This document shows, one piece after another, positions 37,247 to 45,890 of a stretch of DNA of 64,000 nt (positions are counted from its first letter, which is position 1; each line of letters starts with the position of its first letter). The stretch comes from Allosediminivita pacifica (GTDB lineage: Bacteria > Pseudomonadota > Alphaproteobacteria > Rhodobacterales > Rhodobacteraceae): the NCBI RefSeq assembly GCF_003054175.1, contig NZ_QBKN01000009.1:1-64000 (forward strand). Direction: 5' to 3'. The translations under genes and the position numbers were made by a program. The notes beneath the pieces are model-generated. The model did not search any database. It saw only the letters and a list, made by a program, of their open reading frames with translations, and was not told where the DNA came from.

Positions 37247-38797
37247 TCAGCCGCCGCTGCGCCCGAGGTTGCGGGCGTCCTCGATGGTTTCCTGGTGCTT
37301 GCGGGACCATTCGATCATCCGTTCCGCCGGCATCGGGCGTGCGATCGCAAAGCCCTGCACGTGGTCGCAGCCAAGCTGGGCCAGAAGGGCGTGCTCGCCC
37401 GTGGTTTCGACGCCTTCGGCCAGCGTCTCGAGCTCCAGGCGGTCGGCCATGCTCAGGACGGCCGCGAGCATGCGGCGCTGCTCTTCGTCCAGGTCGATGC
37501 GGGTGACGAAGCTGCGGTCGATCTTCAGCCGGTGCACCTTGAAGCGGCGCAGCGCGGTGATCGAGGCGTGGCCGGTGCCGAAATCGTCGAGGTCGACGTG
37601 GCAGCCCAGCTGCCCGAGTTGCACGATATTGCGTGCCAGCACCCCATCGGGGGAATCCGCGATCACGGTTTCCAGCACCTCCAGCCCCAGCCGGTCGCAG
37701 CCGAGCCCGAAGCGGTCGAGCTCCCAGCGGATCCGTTCCACGAGATTGGGGTTGCGCAGCTCGGCACTCGAGAAGTTGATGCTGACGCGGGGAATGTCGA
37801 GGCCGGCGCGGTCCCAGTCGCAAAGCGCGCGCAGCGACTGTTCGAGCATCACCTCGCTCAGTCGGTCCATCTGGTGGGCCTCTTCGAGAAGGCGCAGGAA
37901 CTGGCCCGGCGGCACGATACCGCGTTCGGGGTGAATCCAGCGCGCAAGCGCCTCGACGCCGCTGATGCGCCCGGTCGAAGTGCAGACCTGCGGCTGAAAC
38001 CAGGGTCGGATCTGGCCAGAGGTCAGGGCGTGTCCGACATCCGCCAGCAGGCTCGCGCGGGCGTCGCGGGCGGCGCGCAGGCTTTCGGACCAGGCGCGGA
38101 TCGCCGAGGGCCCGTTCGAGAGCGCCTCGGAGAGCGCGGTCTGAGCCGCCTCGATCATCGAGCTGCCGCTGGCCGCCCCGGACAGGCGCTGGCTACTGAC
38201 AAACCCGATGGAGGCCGCGACGTAATGCGTGGCGCCGTCGATCTCGGTCGGCTCTTCGAGCCCCCGCTGCAGTCGTGCGGCAAGCTGAAGCAGGTGTTCG
38301 AGCCCGGCACGCAGGGCAGGCGCCATCAGCACCATGAAACGGCGGTCCCCGACGCGGAGCACCTGGTCGTCCGGACGGAGCATGGCGGTCAGCCGCTGGT
38401 GCAGCACCACGCGCAGGGATTCGGCCGCGCGGTCACCGTGCTGGCGCATGATCTGGTCCAGTCCCTCGGCCTCGATCACGATGCAGGCGGTGGAGAGGTT
38501 CGCGGCATGCGCTCGCAGCAGCGCGTGATCCGCCAGCGACACCGCTTCGCCCGCGGGCGTGACATCGTCGGCCGGCGCGATTTCGCGTTGCGCGGGACTG
38601 GTGGGGTCCTCGGTCTCGGCAGCGAGCATGAAGAGGATCGGCATCAGTATGGCAACGACGAGAAGGGCACCTTCACCGCCCAGCCAGAAGGCAGCGAGCG
38701 CGATCGCGGGCAGGAAGGCGATCCACTGCGGCCCCTTGGGGAGCGTGGCGAGCCGGGACCTGACCAGCCCGATGCGGTGCCGGGTTTCGGCTTTCAT
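37247..38797 (-). CDS. Membrane-bound EAL-domain c-di-GMP phosphodiesterase with degenerate GGDEF
   Basis: About 516 residues. Two hydrophobic segments near residues 25-55 (WIAFLPAIALAAFWLGGEGALLVVAILMPILFML) anchor it. A GGDEF-like region follows but the signature reads VGDRRF, so it should not make c-di-GMP. The EAL domain keeps its signature GVEALARW and the residues needed for catalysis: INFSS, LEVLET, DDFGTGH, LKIDRSF, EGVET and VQGFAIARP. Predicted to hydrolyse c-di-GMP at the membrane. An in-frame start at 38818 is possible. Confidence 0.88.
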   Translation of the reverse strand: MKAETRHRIGLVRSRLATLPKGPQWIAFLPAIALAAFWLGGEGALLVVAILMPILFMLAAETEDPTSPAQREIAPADDVTPAGEAVSLADHALLRAHAANLSTACIVIEAEGLDQIMRQHGDRAAESLRVVLHQRLTAMLRPDDQVLRVGDRRFMVLMAPALRAGLEHLLQLAARLQRGLEEPTEIDGATHYVAASIGFVSSQRLSGAASGSSMIEAAQTALSEALSNGPSAIRAWSESLRAARDARASLLADVGHALTSGQIRPWFQPQVCTSTGRISGVEALARWIHPERGIVPPGQFLRLLEEAHQMDRLSEVMLEQSLRALCDWDRAGLDIPRVSINFSSAELRNPNLVERIRWELDRFGLGCDRLGLEVLETVIADSPDGVLARNIVQLGQLGCHVDLDDFGTGHASITALRRFKVHRLKIDRSFVTRIDLDEEQRRMLAAVLSMADRLELETLAEGVETTGEHALLAQLGCDHVQGFAIARPMPAERMIEWSRKHQETIEDARNLGRSGG

Positions 38798-38901
38798 GAC
38801 TGCGTGACCTGTTCCCATTCTTACCCTGGGGAACCTATCCGGACTCGGGTAACGCAGCCCTTAACACGCGCGGGGAATTTCCTGCGGCGCCCTGCCGCGC
38901 C

Positions 38902-39720
38902 TCACGCCTCGCTAAAGCGCAGGTAGAGGCCGTGCGCCTCGGTCGGGGAAACGGTGACGACGGAACCGGTCGCGGGCTCGTAGGGGACGGCGTTCCCGTC
39001 CAGAAGTGCCCTGAGCGCGTCAAGCGAGCGGCAGCGCAGCCCCAGCGCCACCATCCGCATGTGGCCGGCCTTGTCATCTGGAACGGGACCGAAGTCCTCG
39101 GCAACCGCCGCGCGGGGCAAGAACCGCACCACCGTCGTCCCGGCGTCCACGCTGTCATCACCCCTGCGGGCCAGCCCTTCGGCGGCGGTCACGAGATCCG
39201 CCAGCGCCGCGGGCGCGTCGCAGGCGACGATGGCCTCGGTGATCTCGCTCACCCCGTTGGGGTGATCCATGTACTCGGGGCGCCAGATGAGCTCCGGCGT
39301 GTTGTGCTGACAGAAGAACAGACGCCCGTTGGCGAGCTCGGCGCGGTCGATCTGGAAGGTGCGAAAGGCAGCCTCGTACCGGGTCCCGTCGATCTCCACC
39401 GGGCGCGAGAAATCCTTGAAGGGCTCGATGGGCACGCCCTTCTCCGCCATTTGCCGGTGCAGCGCGGCGGCATCCCCGGCCCGGAAGGCGATGCCGGTCA
39501 GTCCCGGCGGATGCTCCCACAGCTCGGCGCGCTTCTCGCGTTCGCCCTCGGCATATCCCAGCAGCTCCACGTAGGTTTCGCCGAAGACCGCCAGGTGGTT
39601 GATCGAGCCCAGCGTATGATGGCCCCTCGGCGTGAGCTGAAAGCCGAGCCTCCGGTAGCTCTCGGCCACGCTGTCCATCTCGCCGAGCACGTTCACCACG
39701 GCATGGTCGAAGTTCATCAT
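38902..39720 (-). CDS. Glyoxalase-like (VOC fold) protein
   Basis: 272 residues with two VOC-type halves. N-terminus NFDHAVVNVLGEMDSVAESYRRLGFQLTPRGHHTLGSINHLAVFG (key parts FDHAVVNV and GSINHLAVF) matches the glyoxalase-like domain PF13468; a central segment has TFQIDRAELANGRLFFCQHNTPELIW. Candidate metal ligands are the two histidines in these segments. Members are often annotated as dioxygenase-like; the reaction is unknown. It follows the class-V aminotransferase by 33 bases on the same strand, so they are probably co-transcribed. Confidence 0.7.
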   Translation of the reverse strand: MMNFDHAVVNVLGEMDSVAESYRRLGFQLTPRGHHTLGSINHLAVFGETYVELLGYAEGEREKRAELWEHPPGLTGIAFRAGDAAALHRQMAEKGVPIEPFKDFSRPVEIDGTRYEAAFRTFQIDRAELANGRLFFCQHNTPELIWRPEYMDHPNGVSEITEAIVACDAPAALADLVTAAEGLARRGDDSVDAGTTVVRFLPRAAVAEDFGPVPDDKAGHMRMVALGLRCRSLDALRALLDGNAVPYEPATGSVVTVSPTEAHGLYLRFSEA

Positions 39721-39753
39721 CGTCCTTCTCCTCGTCGCGGCGCGCAGCCGCCA

Positions 39754-41196
39754 TTACCCCGCCAGGGCAGTGAACCGCGCGGTTGCCGCATCGACGCCGT
39801 AGCGCGCCGCATGTGCGGCGACGTCCCCGGCAAGATCAGTCACAGCGTCGAGGATTCGCGCCACCTGTTCGTCGGTATGGGCGTAGCTGAGGTTCAGCCG
39901 CACCCAGCCGGGTTTGTCGATCTCGTGCCCGTCCTCCAGCCGCGAGAAGAGGCTCTCAGAGGTGGTCCGGTCAAGGCCGAGCAGCTCATGTGCATAGGGG
40001 CCGGCGCAGGCGCAGCCGCCACGCACCTGCACGCCGTAGAGATCCGAGAGCATCCGCGTGAAGAGCTGGTGATGCACGGGCGTGTCATCATCATCGCGCA
40101 CCTGGAACGAGAAGATCGGCAGCGCGCCCTCGGTCACGGCGGGGCCCAGCAGGTGGATGTTGGGGTGCCCGGCGAGCCGGTCGATTCCGCGGGCCCGCAG
40201 CGCGTGGTCGCGGGTCCCGATCCGTGCCGCGCCGATCGCGTCCTTGACCAGCATGGCCAGTGCCGCGCGGATGTCACCGATCACGTTGGGGGTGCCGGCT
40301 TCCTCGCGCGCCTCGACGCGGGGTGAATAGGCGTGGCGCCAAGGCGAGACGAAGCTCACCGTGCCGCCGCCCGGCGCGGTCGAGGTCACGCCGTCGACGA
40401 TCGTGTCGCGGATCACCGCAACGCCCGTGGCCGCCGGGCCGCCGACGAACTTGTGCGGCGAAAAGACAATCGCGTCCTTGGCGCAATCCGGGGCGGGGGT
40501 CATGTCCATGGGCAGGTAGGGGCCGCCGCCCGCGTAATCCCAGATCGCCAGCGCCCCGTGCGCCTTGAGCCGCCGCGTGACGGGATCGGGGTCGGTGATC
40601 AGCCCCGTCACGTTCGAGGCCGCCGAGAAGCTGCCGACCACCAGGTCGGCGCCTGCCTCGGCGCGCAGGGTCTCTTCCAGGGCGGAAAGGTCGATGCCGC
40701 CCTCGGGGGCGCCGGGGATGGTGACGACCCGCGCGCCCGACTCGCGCCAGGGCAGGATGTTGGAGTGATGTTCGTAGATCGAGTTGATCACGACCACGTC
40801 TTCGCCCGCCGCGACACGCTCTCTCAGGCGCAGCAGCCGAACGATCAGGTTCAGCCCCGCCGTCGCGCCCGATCCGCCAAAGATCACGTGCCCCTCCGGG
40901 CCCGCGTGGACGAGCCTGGCAATCGTGCGCCGCGCCTCTTCGCGCATCCGGGTCATGGTCATGCCGCAGAAGGAGGCCTCGGTGTGCGAGTTGGCGTAGA
41001 AGGGCAGGACCCGCTCCGCCACGAAGCTTTCGACCTGCCGCAGCGCGCGGCCCGAGGCGGTGTAGTCCGCGTAGAGAAGCCTCTGCGTGCCGAAGGGCGT
41101 TTCGAATTCCATGTCGTTGCCGATGACTCCTGCGGCGATGACATCGGTCACGTCCGGGCGGTGGAGGCTGTCGCGAAACTTCTGCAGGGCGGACAC
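39754..41196 (-). CDS. Class-V aminotransferase, cysteine-desulfurase-like, GTG start
   Basis: 480 residues from a GTG at 41196, chosen because AGAAGGAGAG lies 8 bases before it; a longer frame begins at 41265. The PLP lysine is in VFSPHKFVGGPAATG, with FGGSGATAGLNLIVRLL earlier and a Cys-rich loop VRGGCACAGPYAHELL near the C-terminus. It resembles the NifS/SufS superfamily but lacks a clear RxGxHCA loop, so aminotransferase, lyase or desulfurase activity are all possible. Divergent from an Lrp-type regulator; ttcA, a tRNA-thiolating enzyme, lies beyond that. Confidence 0.75.
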   Translation of the reverse strand: MSALQKFRDSLHRPDVTDVIAAGVIGNDMEFETPFGTQRLLYADYTASGRALRQVESFVAERVLPFYANSHTEASFCGMTMTRMREEARRTIARLVHAGPEGHVIFGGSGATAGLNLIVRLLRLRERVAAGEDVVVINSIYEHHSNILPWRESGARVVTIPGAPEGGIDLSALEETLRAEAGADLVVGSFSAASNVTGLITDPDPVTRRLKAHGALAIWDYAGGGPYLPMDMTPAPDCAKDAIVFSPHKFVGGPAATGVAVIRDTIVDGVTSTAPGGGTVSFVSPWRHAYSPRVEAREEAGTPNVIGDIRAALAMLVKDAIGAARIGTRDHALRARGIDRLAGHPNIHLLGPAVTEGALPIFSFQVRDDDDTPVHHQLFTRMLSDLYGVQVRGGCACAGPYAHELLGLDRTTSESLFSRLEDGHEIDKPGWVRLNLSYAHTDEQVARILDAVTDLAGDVAAHAARYGVDAATARFTALAG

Positions 41197-41308
41197 GGGG
41201 GCACTCTCCTTCTGACTGGTCTTGAGAAGAGAATACTTTAGCGTTGGGTGTGAATGCGCTATCAAATACAGACCGATGCGCCGCCAATCTTCATGAAATG
41301 AACGAAAA
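41197..41308. promoter_or_regulatory. Divergent promoter region, aminotransferase / Lrp regulator
   Basis: 112 bases, more A/T-rich than the flanks. AGAATACTTTAGCG and GCGCTATCAAATAC are imperfect mirror images around 41230-41275 and could be the binding site of the divergently encoded Lrp protein. Lrp family members commonly control a neighbouring gene from such a shared promoter. Confidence 0.4.
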
Positions 41309-41773
41309 ATGACCGGAAAGATCGATCAGATTGACATCCAGTTGCTGAAGGCGCTTCAGCGGCACGGTTCCGGGCTCACCCAGCGCGAGCTGGCCGAGGT
41401 GGTGGGCCTGTCGCAGAACGCCTGCTGGCGGCGGCTGAACGCGCTGGAGAAAAGCGGCGTGATCGAGGGGCGCACGGTGCGCATCAATCGCCGGGCGCTG
41501 GGCAAGAACCTCGTCGTCTTCACCATGCTGCGCACCCGCAGCCATTCGCGCGAATGGCTCGACACCTTCCGCCAGCATGTCACGGCGATCCCCGAGATCG
41601 TGGATTTCTACCGGATCGGCGGCGATTACGACTACATGCTCAAGATTGTCACCGACGACATCGAAAGCTTCGACGGCGTCTATCAGCGCCTCATCGATAA
41701 GGTCGAGCTCGACTCGGTCACCTCCTACATCGCCATGGAATCGATCCTCGAGAACCGGCCGATCGCGCTCTGA
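41309..41773 (+). CDS. Lrp/AsnC-family transcriptional regulator
   Basis: 154 residues. Winged helix at the N-terminus: [16 protein letters not shown], then [30 protein letters not shown] (recognition helix [12 protein letters not shown]). The RAM domain follows, with [19 protein letters not shown], the ligand-binding GDYD. It probably senses an amino acid and controls the divergent class-V aminotransferase gene. Starting at the ATG at 41309. Confidence 0.9.
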   Translation: MTGKIDQIDIQLLKALQRHGSGLTQRELAEVVGLSQNACWRRLNALEKSGVIEGRTVRINRRALGKNLVVFTMLRTRSHSREWLDTFRQHVTAIPEIVDFYRIGGDYDYMLKIVTDDIESFDGVYQRLIDKVELDSVTSYIAMESILENRPIAL

Positions 41774-41850
41774 ACGATCACCGCGAGGGCAGGCCGGGGC
41801 AGGGCAGCGCGGCTCTTTTCACGGGCCCGGCTTTGCCCTATTGCAACGCC

Positions 41851-42726
41851 ATGCTCAGTGACCACGACGACATCCACCCGCTCTTTTACGGCGCGCCGCA
41901 GACGACGGAATTCCGCAAGCTGCGCAAGCGCATCGTGCGCTACGTCCGCGAGGCGGTGGAGCAGTACGGCATGGTGCAGGGGCGCGACGCCCGCTGGCTT
42001 GTCTGCCTCTCGGGCGGCAAGGACAGCTACACGCTTCTCGCGGCCCTGATGGAGCTGAAATGGCGCGGGCTTCTGCCGGTCGAGATCCTGGCCTGCAACC
42101 TCGATCAGGGGCAGCCGGGCTTCCCGGCGACGGTGCTGCCGGAGTTCCTCGAAAAGATGGGCGTGCCCCACCGGATCGAGTACCAGGACACCTATTCCAT
42201 TGTCGTCGACAAGGTCCCGCAGGGACGCACCTACTGCGCGCTCTGCTCGCGTCTGCGGCGGGGCAACCTCTATCGCATCGCGCGCGAGGAAGGCTGCAAC
42301 GCGGTCGTGCTGGGCCACCACCGCGACGACATCCTCGAGACCTTCTTCATGAACCTCTTCCACGGCGGGCGGCTTGCGACCATGCCGCCGAAGCTGGTGA
42401 ACGAAGAGGGGGATCTCTTCCTCTATCGTCCGCTGGCCCACGTGGCCGAGGCCGATTGCGAGAAGTTCGCCAGGGCCATGAACTATCCCATTATTCCCTG
42501 CGACCTTTGCGGATCTCAGGACGGGCTGCAGCGCCAGCAGGTGAAGCAGATCCTCGACCAGTGGGAGAAGAACAGCCCCGGCCGCCGTCAGGTGATGTTC
42601 CGGGCGTTGATGAACGCACGGCCCTCGCATCTGCTCGACGCGAAGCTCTGGGATTTCGCGGGTCTTTCCCTGGAAGAGGGGAAAACGCCCGAGGTGGACG
42701 CGCCTCCCGTGCTCGGTCGCGGCTAG
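41851..42726 (+). CDS. ttcA: tRNA 2-thiocytidine biosynthesis protein TtcA
   Basis: 291 residues from ATG 41851. PP-loop [10 protein letters not shown] at 52-61; the [4Fe-4S] ligands are Cys129 and Cys132 (TYCALCSR) and Cys220 (IPCDLCGSQ), the pattern of E. coli TtcA. It thiolates cytidine 32 of several tRNAs using ATP and a sulfide-bound cluster. TTG at 41833 is an alternative start. A desulfurase normally supplies sulfur; the desulfurase-like gene 0.6 kb away could be considered, without direct evidence. Confidence 0.93.
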   Translation: MLSDHDDIHPLFYGAPQTTEFRKLRKRIVRYVREAVEQYGMVQGRDARWLVCLSGGKDSYTLLAALMELKWRGLLPVEILACNLDQGQPGFPATVLPEFLEKMGVPHRIEYQDTYSIVVDKVPQGRTYCALCSRLRRGNLYRIAREEGCNAVVLGHHRDDILETFFMNLFHGGRLATMPPKLVNEEGDLFLYRPLAHVAEADCEKFARAMNYPIIPCDLCGSQDGLQRQQVKQILDQWEKNSPGRRQVMFRALMNARPSHLLDAKLWDFAGLSLEEGKTPEVDAPPVLGRG

Positions 42727-42878
42727 GCGGGCGCGTCTGCCGCGCCTCCCCCGACAAGGCTATGATGCCCATGCGCTGCGGGACCAGCCGGGCGCACGCG
42801 GTTTCGTGACTGGCGTGAGTGGAACGGTGTGCCCACCAAGCCGTTGTGAGCAAAGCCTTATCCGAGAGGAGAAACATC

Positions 42879-43412
42879 ATGCTTCGCACGACCCTGACCG
42901 CTGCAACGCTGGCCTTGGTGCCTGCGACCGCGACCCTTGCCGGCAGCCACACCGAGGGCGCAGCCAGCCCCGCCGCCATGGCCACGCTGATGGATCAGAG
43001 CGGCGCCGAAGTGGGCCAGGTCGAGATTTTCGAGACTGTTGACGGCCTTCTGTTTCAGGTCGAGGCAAGCGGTTTGCCCGAGGGCGGGCACGGATTTCAC
43101 GTGCACCAGACCGGCACCTGCGAGGGGGACTTCACCTCTGCCGGCGATCACTATCAGCCCGGTGAAAACAGCCACGGCCTGATGGCTGAGGAGGGGGCGC
43201 ATGCCGGCGATCTGCCCAACGTCTTCGCCGGGCCCGAGGGTAACGTGCGGGCCGATCTGACCTCGTCGGTTCTAAGCCTCGAAGACGGTGAGGCGCCGGT
43301 CATGGACGACGACGGCTCGGCGATCATCGTGCACGAGAGCGCCGACAGCTACGGTGCAGAGGCCGGGGCCGGCGGCCGCATCGCCTGCGGCGTGATCGAA
43401 GCCGCCTCCTGA
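42879..43412 (+). CDS. sodC: Periplasmic Cu,Zn superoxide dismutase
   Basis: 177 residues from ATG 42879, AGAGGAGAAACATC upstream. Signal peptide MLRTTLTAATLALVPATATLAG. Copper ligands His74, His76, bridging His91 and His152; zinc ligands His99, His108 and Asp111; disulfide Cys81-Cys170. The motif GHGFHVHQTGTC and HAGDLPNV are diagnostic. It removes superoxide in the periplasm. A very strong terminator follows, so the gene is likely monocistronic. Confidence 0.96.
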   Translation: MLRTTLTAATLALVPATATLAGSHTEGAASPAAMATLMDQSGAEVGQVEIFETVDGLLFQVEASGLPEGGHGFHVHQTGTCEGDFTSAGDHYQPGENSHGLMAEEGAHAGDLPNVFAGPEGNVRADLTSSVLSLEDGEAPVMDDDGSAIIVHESADSYGAEAGAGGRIACGVIEAAS

Positions 43413-43442
43413 TCCCGTCTGCGCGACGCGACCTGATGCTCA

Positions 43443-43480
43443 AGCGCCCCCCGGAGATGATCTCCGGGGGGCGCTTTTTC
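43443..43480 (+). terminator. Strong intrinsic terminator after sodC
   Basis: AGCGCCCCCCGGAGA (43443-43457) pairs perfectly with TCTCCGGGGGGCGCT (43461-43475), TGA loop, followed by TTTTC. On the minus strand the stem is just past the stop of the small gene at 43483, so it may serve both directions. Confidence 0.92.
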
Positions 43481-43482
43481 GT

Positions 43483-43728
43483 TCAGATGCGCGGCGTCAA
43501 TGGCGGCAGGGCCGCGTGCCTTGCGTGCGCCGTCTCGGGCGGCAGGCCGACATCGCGGCGCAAATGCGCGCTCAGGTCATCGGCATTGGGCGGCGGCGGC
43601 CGGGTTTGCGGCCGGCGCAGGGCTGCGCGGAGCGCGGCGATGAGCACGACGCGGGCGCCGTGACGCGCGATGATGGCCTCGAGCGCGGCGTCTGGGCCGG
43701 CAGGGGCGATGCGGACGGGGTGGATCAT
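43483..43728 (-). CDS. Small protein of unknown function (81 aa)
   Basis: Starts MIHPVRIAPAGPDAALEAIIARHG, with a middle ARVVLIAALRAALRRPQT and ends DDLSAHLRRDVGLPPETAHA. The tail resembles the ends of DUF1127-type small basic proteins of alphaproteobacteria (DxLLRDIGL pattern). It is convergent with sodC and shares its terminator. Small DUF1127 proteins in Rhodobacter and Agrobacterium affect RNA and phosphate metabolism; a like role is only a guess. Confidence 0.55.
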   Translation of the reverse strand: MIHPVRIAPAGPDAALEAIIARHGARVVLIAALRAALRRPQTRPPPPNADDLSAHLRRDVGLPPETAHARHAALPPLTPRI

Positions 43729-44097
43729 GGTACGATATCCGGGCAGGTGCCCGGTCCCTTGGTCTGAGGTTGGATCGAAGCCAAGGGAATCGTCCCGCAG
43801 ACCCGTGCGGATGCACGTGACCCGGCTGGATTGCCAGGCTTCGAAAGGTCGGGTTGCGGGGAGAACGCGGCCGGCGGACGCAGCGGCGGCGATCGGGCGG
43901 TGCGGCTTACAGGCCTCGTGAGGCCGTGTTGCCGTGGACCGCGCGGAACGACGGGCAGAAGATGGTCGGCATGAACGTCATGAACGGCCCTCCTCTGACT
44001 CGTGCGGGTTCCGTGGAAAGGCTCTTACATCGAGCCTTGGCAAAAATCGACGATTATTTTGGGGAAGGGCGCAAAGCCGCGCGGCGCGTGTGGCGCG
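43729..44097 (-). other. Leader-like intergenic region
   Basis: 369 bases between yidD and the 81-aa gene. On the minus strand it contains a 24-codon frame (43981 to 43907) behind GAGGAGGG, then a TCCCTTGG / CCAAGGGA stem (43755-43762 / 43781-43788, + strand view) before the next gene. Near 44040-44070 the sequence turns A/T-rich (AAAAATCGACGATTATTTT), which could be a promoter for the minus strand. No other gene is visible. Confidence 0.45.
43907..43981 (-). CDS. Possible 24-residue leader peptide
   Basis: ATG at 43981 (minus strand), stop TAA at 43907. A near-perfect ribosome site GAGGAGGG lies 6-7 bases before the ATG. Translation: MTFMPTIFCPSF then RAVHGNTASRGL. A second in-frame ATG follows at codon 4. 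The strong site suggests real translation, but length and lack of family make it speculative. Confidence 0.35.
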   Translation of the reverse strand: MTFMPTIFCPSFRAVHGNTASRGL

Positions 44098-44319
44098 TCA
44101 GTCGGGGACGTTGTCGATGCCGGACCCGCCCCAGGGATGGCAGCGCCCGATGCGGCGCAGCGTCAGCCAGCCGCCGCGCAGGGCGCCGTGACGCTCCAGC
44201 GCCTCGAGCGCGTAGGCCGAGCAGGTCGGGTGATAGCGGCAGGAATGTCCAACCCAGGGCGAGAACAGCAGCCTGTATGCGCGGACGGGGAGGGAGAGAA
44301 GGCGGGCCGCCGGGGTCAT
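44098..44319 (-). CDS. yidD: Membrane protein insertion efficiency factor YidD
   Basis: 73 residues from the ATG at 44319 ([21 protein letters not shown]); a longer frame from 44415 would overlap rnpA by much more. [22 protein letters not shown] and [12 protein letters not shown] contain the conserved cysteines of this family. YidD aids YidC-dependent membrane insertion. It begins eleven bases past the rnpA stop. Confidence 0.92.
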   Translation of the reverse strand: MTPAARLLSLPVRAYRLLFSPWVGHSCRYHPTCSAYALEALERHGALRGGWLTLRRIGRCHPWGGSGIDNVPD

Positions 44320-44329
44320 GCCCGCGGCC

Positions 44330-44716
44330 TCAGCCGTGCAGGCGCGACAGGGCAAAGCGCAGGTCGCCTTCCAGCGCGGTAAAGTCGCGGTCGATGGTGG
44401 CGCCGGGGCGGCCAATCAGCACGTAGTCCCAGCCGGGGTGCGCCAGTCCGGGCAGCACGAGACGCGCAACCTCGCGCAGCCGGCGCTTGGCACGGTTGCG
44501 GGCCACGGCATTGCCGACCTTGCGCGAACAGGTAAATCCCACGCGCACCGATTCGTCGCCGTCCGCGCGTTCCCGCGCCTGGACCATCATGCCACCGGTG
44601 CCCTGCTTGCGCGCCCGTGCGGCGCGCAGGAAATCGGCACGGTGCCGCAGCCGGTCCAGACGCAGCGAAACCGCCGCGGAGGGCTCCGAGGCGGTGCTTG
44701 CAATCGGGCCGGTCAT
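44330..44716 (-). CDS. rnpA: Ribonuclease P protein component
   Basis: 128 residues. The core [30 protein letters not shown] holds the RNR box (NRAKRRLRE) that binds P RNA and pre-tRNA leader, and [11 protein letters not shown] is the conserved N-terminal motif. The protein subunit of RNase P, for tRNA 5' processing. Directly downstream of rpmH (12 bases) as in nearly all bacteria. Confidence 0.95.
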   Translation of the reverse strand: MTGPIASTASEPSAAVSLRLDRLRHRADFLRAARARKQGTGGMMVQARERADGDESVRVGFTCSRKVGNAVARNRAKRRLREVARLVLPGLAHPGWDYVLIGRPGATIDRDFTALEGDLRFALSRLHG

Positions 44717-44728
44717 GGCCGGAAGCTC

Positions 44729-44863
44729 TTAGGCGCTGAGCTTCTTGCGGCCGCGCGCGCGGCGGGCATTCAGGATCTTGCGGCCGGCCTTGGTGGCCAT
44801 GCGCGAGCGAAAGCCGTGGCGGTGCTTGCGAACGTAGTTCGACGGCTGGAATGTGCGTTTCAT
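44729..44863 (-). CDS. rpmH: 50S ribosomal protein L34
   Basis: 44 codons: [20 protein letters not shown] then [24 protein letters not shown], the invariant L34 sequence. Too short for a standard length cut-off but certain by identity. It heads rpmH-rnpA-yidD; a promoter for this unit should lie in the 290-base space up to the divergent gene at 45156. Confidence 0.97.
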   Translation of the reverse strand: MKRTFQPSNYVRKHRHGFRSRMATKAGRKILNARRARGRKKLSA

Positions 44864-45155
44864 CGCGTCTGCTCCGTGCATCGGACCCGGGGCGCGCGCG
44901 TATCGGCGGGCCGGGCCGGTGAGTTTTCGAAGCCCGTCCTATAGGGATGCATCCCGCGCCTGTCAAACCTCAAAACCGGGGTCAAGCCTGTCATTCCGGT
45001 GCTGCGGCGCCGGGAAATGTTACAGTTTCCGGTGCCGCCTGCCCCGCAGCCCCCATCACGCGCACCACGGATCAAGGCGGCGTGACTTTGGCATCTCGCG
45101 CTGTCTGCGACCCCATCTTCATGCCATGCAGGACAAACACGACGGGAAGGCGGAG

Positions 45156-45887
45156 ATGACCGAGACGCGCGACAACCACAAGCCGGGGCTGCGGCGGCAT
45201 CTGCCGCTTCTGCTGATCCTCGTGGCCGCGGTGGTGGGCTACTTCACCCTGCGTGACCAGCTCACATTCGACACGCTGCGCGAGAATCGCGAGGCATTGC
45301 TGGCCTTCCGCGATCAGAACTACCTCGCGCTCGTGCTGGTCTTCGTCGGCGCCTACGTGGCCATCGTCGCCTTCTCGCTGCCCGGGGCGGCCGTGACCTC
45401 GGTCACCGGCGGCTTCCTCTTCGGGCTTGTGGCGGGGACGGTCTTCAATGTCGTTTCGGCCACCATCGGTGCGGTGCTGATCTTCCTCGCTGCGCGGGCA
45501 GGGCTCGGCCGGATGCTCGAAGCACGGCTTGAAACATCCGAGGGCCGGCTGCACCAGATCAAGCAGCGCCTGAACGAGAACGAGGTCAGCGTCATGTTCC
45601 TCATGCGGCTGGTGCCTGTGGTGCCCTTCTTCGTTGCGAATCTGCTGCCTGCGCTGGTCGGCGTGAAGTTCGGGAACTTTCTGCTGACGACCGCGCTTGG
45701 CATCATCCCGGGCGCTCTCGTCTTCACCTCGATCGGCGTCGGGCTGGGCGAGGTCTTCGCCCGCGGCGAGGACCCCGATCTGTCGCTGCTCTGGGCGCCC
45801 GAGGTGATCGGCCCGATCCTCGGGCTTGCGGTCCTGGCGGCGCTTCCCATGGTCATAAAGGCCGTCCGCGGCCGGAAGGAGATCTGA
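45156..45887 (+). CDS. TVP38/TMEM64 (DedA-superfamily) membrane protein
   Basis: 243 residues from ATG 45156, chosen for GGGAAGGCGGAG upstream; 45126 is an in-frame alternative. About six hydrophobic segments, including re-entrant-like SLPGAAVTSVTGGFLFGLVAGTVFNVVSATIGAVLIFLAAR (key parts LPGAAVTSVTGGFLFG) and MRLVPVVPFFVANLLPALVGV, the two signature stretches of the VTT domain. Family members are linked to lipid transport. It is 3 bases from the MerA-like gene, a pairing that recurs in many genomes. Confidence 0.85.
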   Translation: MTETRDNHKPGLRRHLPLLLILVAAVVGYFTLRDQLTFDTLRENREALLAFRDQNYLALVLVFVGAYVAIVAFSLPGAAVTSVTGGFLFGLVAGTVFNVVSATIGAVLIFLAARAGLGRMLEARLETSEGRLHQIKQRLNENEVSVMFLMRLVPVVPFFVANLLPALVGVKFGNFLLTTALGIIPGALVFTSIGVGLGEVFARGEDPDLSLLWAPEVIGPILGLAVLAALPMVIKAVRGRKEI

Positions 45888-45890
45888 GGC

